Part shown: positions 6,650-6,846 of the stretch, one piece after another
Layout: each line of letters begins with the position of its first letter
Numbering within the stretch: the first letter of the stretch is position 1
Assembly: GCA_003176075.1 (NCBI GenBank)
Contig: PSRN01000172.1
Coordinates: forward strand, 1-6,846
DNA: 6,846 nucleotides
Source of the DNA: Bdellovibrio sp.
GTDB lineage: Bacteria > Bdellovibrionota > Bdellovibrionia > Bdellovibrionales > Bdellovibrionaceae
Direction: 5' to 3'
The notes under the pieces: generated by a model
What the model saw: the letters and a program-made list of their open reading frames with translations, nothing else
What the model was told of the DNA's origin: nothing
Database searches by the model: none
Made by a program: the position numbers and the translations under genes

Positions 6650-6846
6650 TCACATGTTTTGAATCCATGAAACAAGCTTGTTCAGATCGTCGGAAGACAA
6701 CGGTGGAAAATTCTGTGGCATCGTGCCTCCGGAATTCTTAAGCTGGGTGACGAGGAGAGAAGACGTCGGAGAGCCCTTAACCACCAAGCCCGCTCCGACC
6801 CATGCGGCATCAGTGGTGTACCCAGACCACGAATGGCAGGAAAAGC
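6650..6846 (-). CDS. Monohaem cytochrome c, C-terminal part only (cut by window edge)
   Basis: Seen: 65 complete codons ending in TGA at 6652 to 6650. The first residues are F-S-C-H, and the split codon before them ends in GC, so a Cys (TGC) there would complete a C-F-S-C-H haem motif. A typical class I tail follows: a hydrophobic G-L-V-V segment, a helix, then G-G-T-M-P, whose Met is the likely second haem ligand, and L-S-S-D-D-L..L-V-S-W-I, the final helix. Everything before the haem motif, including any signal peptide, lies outside the window. It is expected to be a periplasmic or membrane-attached electron carrier. It lies 11 bases upstream of the porin-cytochrome gene in the same direction, so the two are very probably cotranscribed and may exchange electrons (inference). 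Confidence 0.82.
   Translation of the reverse strand, partial: FSCHSWSGYTTDAAWVGAGLVVKGSPTSSLLVTQLKNSGGTMPQNFPPLSSDDLNKLVSWIQNM

Noticed and set aside
3388..6846. MtrCAB or other multihaem electron conduit.
   Set aside because: Each cytochrome in the window has only one CxxCH visible, and no protein resembles a decahaem cytochrome.

Overview
The window looks like chromosomal DNA of a Gram-negative (diderm) bacterium. It is dense with exported proteins: four classical signal peptides, one lipobox, and three predicted outer-membrane beta-barrels. Start codons are relaxed (probable GTG and TTG starts) and genes are tightly coupled. The style recalls Bdellovibrionota or other former deltaproteobacteria, but no marker gene fixes the taxonomy and I hold that guess loosely. 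There is no sign of a phage, insertion sequence, CRISPR array, tRNA or rRNA.

Right part, minus strand (6846 down to 3388): one co-directional five-gene run. In order of transcription it encodes the C-terminal end of a monohaem c-type cytochrome (cut by the window edge), a porin-cytochrome fusion with one CxxCH next to the signal peptide, an exported TPR/coiled-coil protein with a beta-barrel-like C-terminus, a small beta-barrel outer-membrane protein, and a short haemolysin III/PAQR-type membrane protein. Two junctions are 4-base stop/start overlaps and two are short gaps of 11 and about 28 bases, so this is almost certainly one operon whose promoter lies beyond position 6846. A cytochrome next to a haem-bearing barrel suggests electron transfer at the outer membrane; that role is inference.

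Middle, plus strand (2247 to 3357): a secreted alpha/beta hydrolase related to the PAF-acetylhydrolase/dienelactone hydrolase group. A +1 frameshift near 2874 separates the nucleophile Ser from the catalytic Asp and His. It faces the five-gene run tail to tail with about 30 bases between stop codons, and a small hairpin lies there.

Left part, minus strand (1968 down to 8): a two-gene operon with its own candidate promoter. It encodes an exported monohaem cytochrome-like protein of about 427 residues followed, by ATGA overlap, by a small outer-membrane lipoprotein. Three of the window's proteins therefore carry a CxxCH motif (one partly inferred), in two separate operons.
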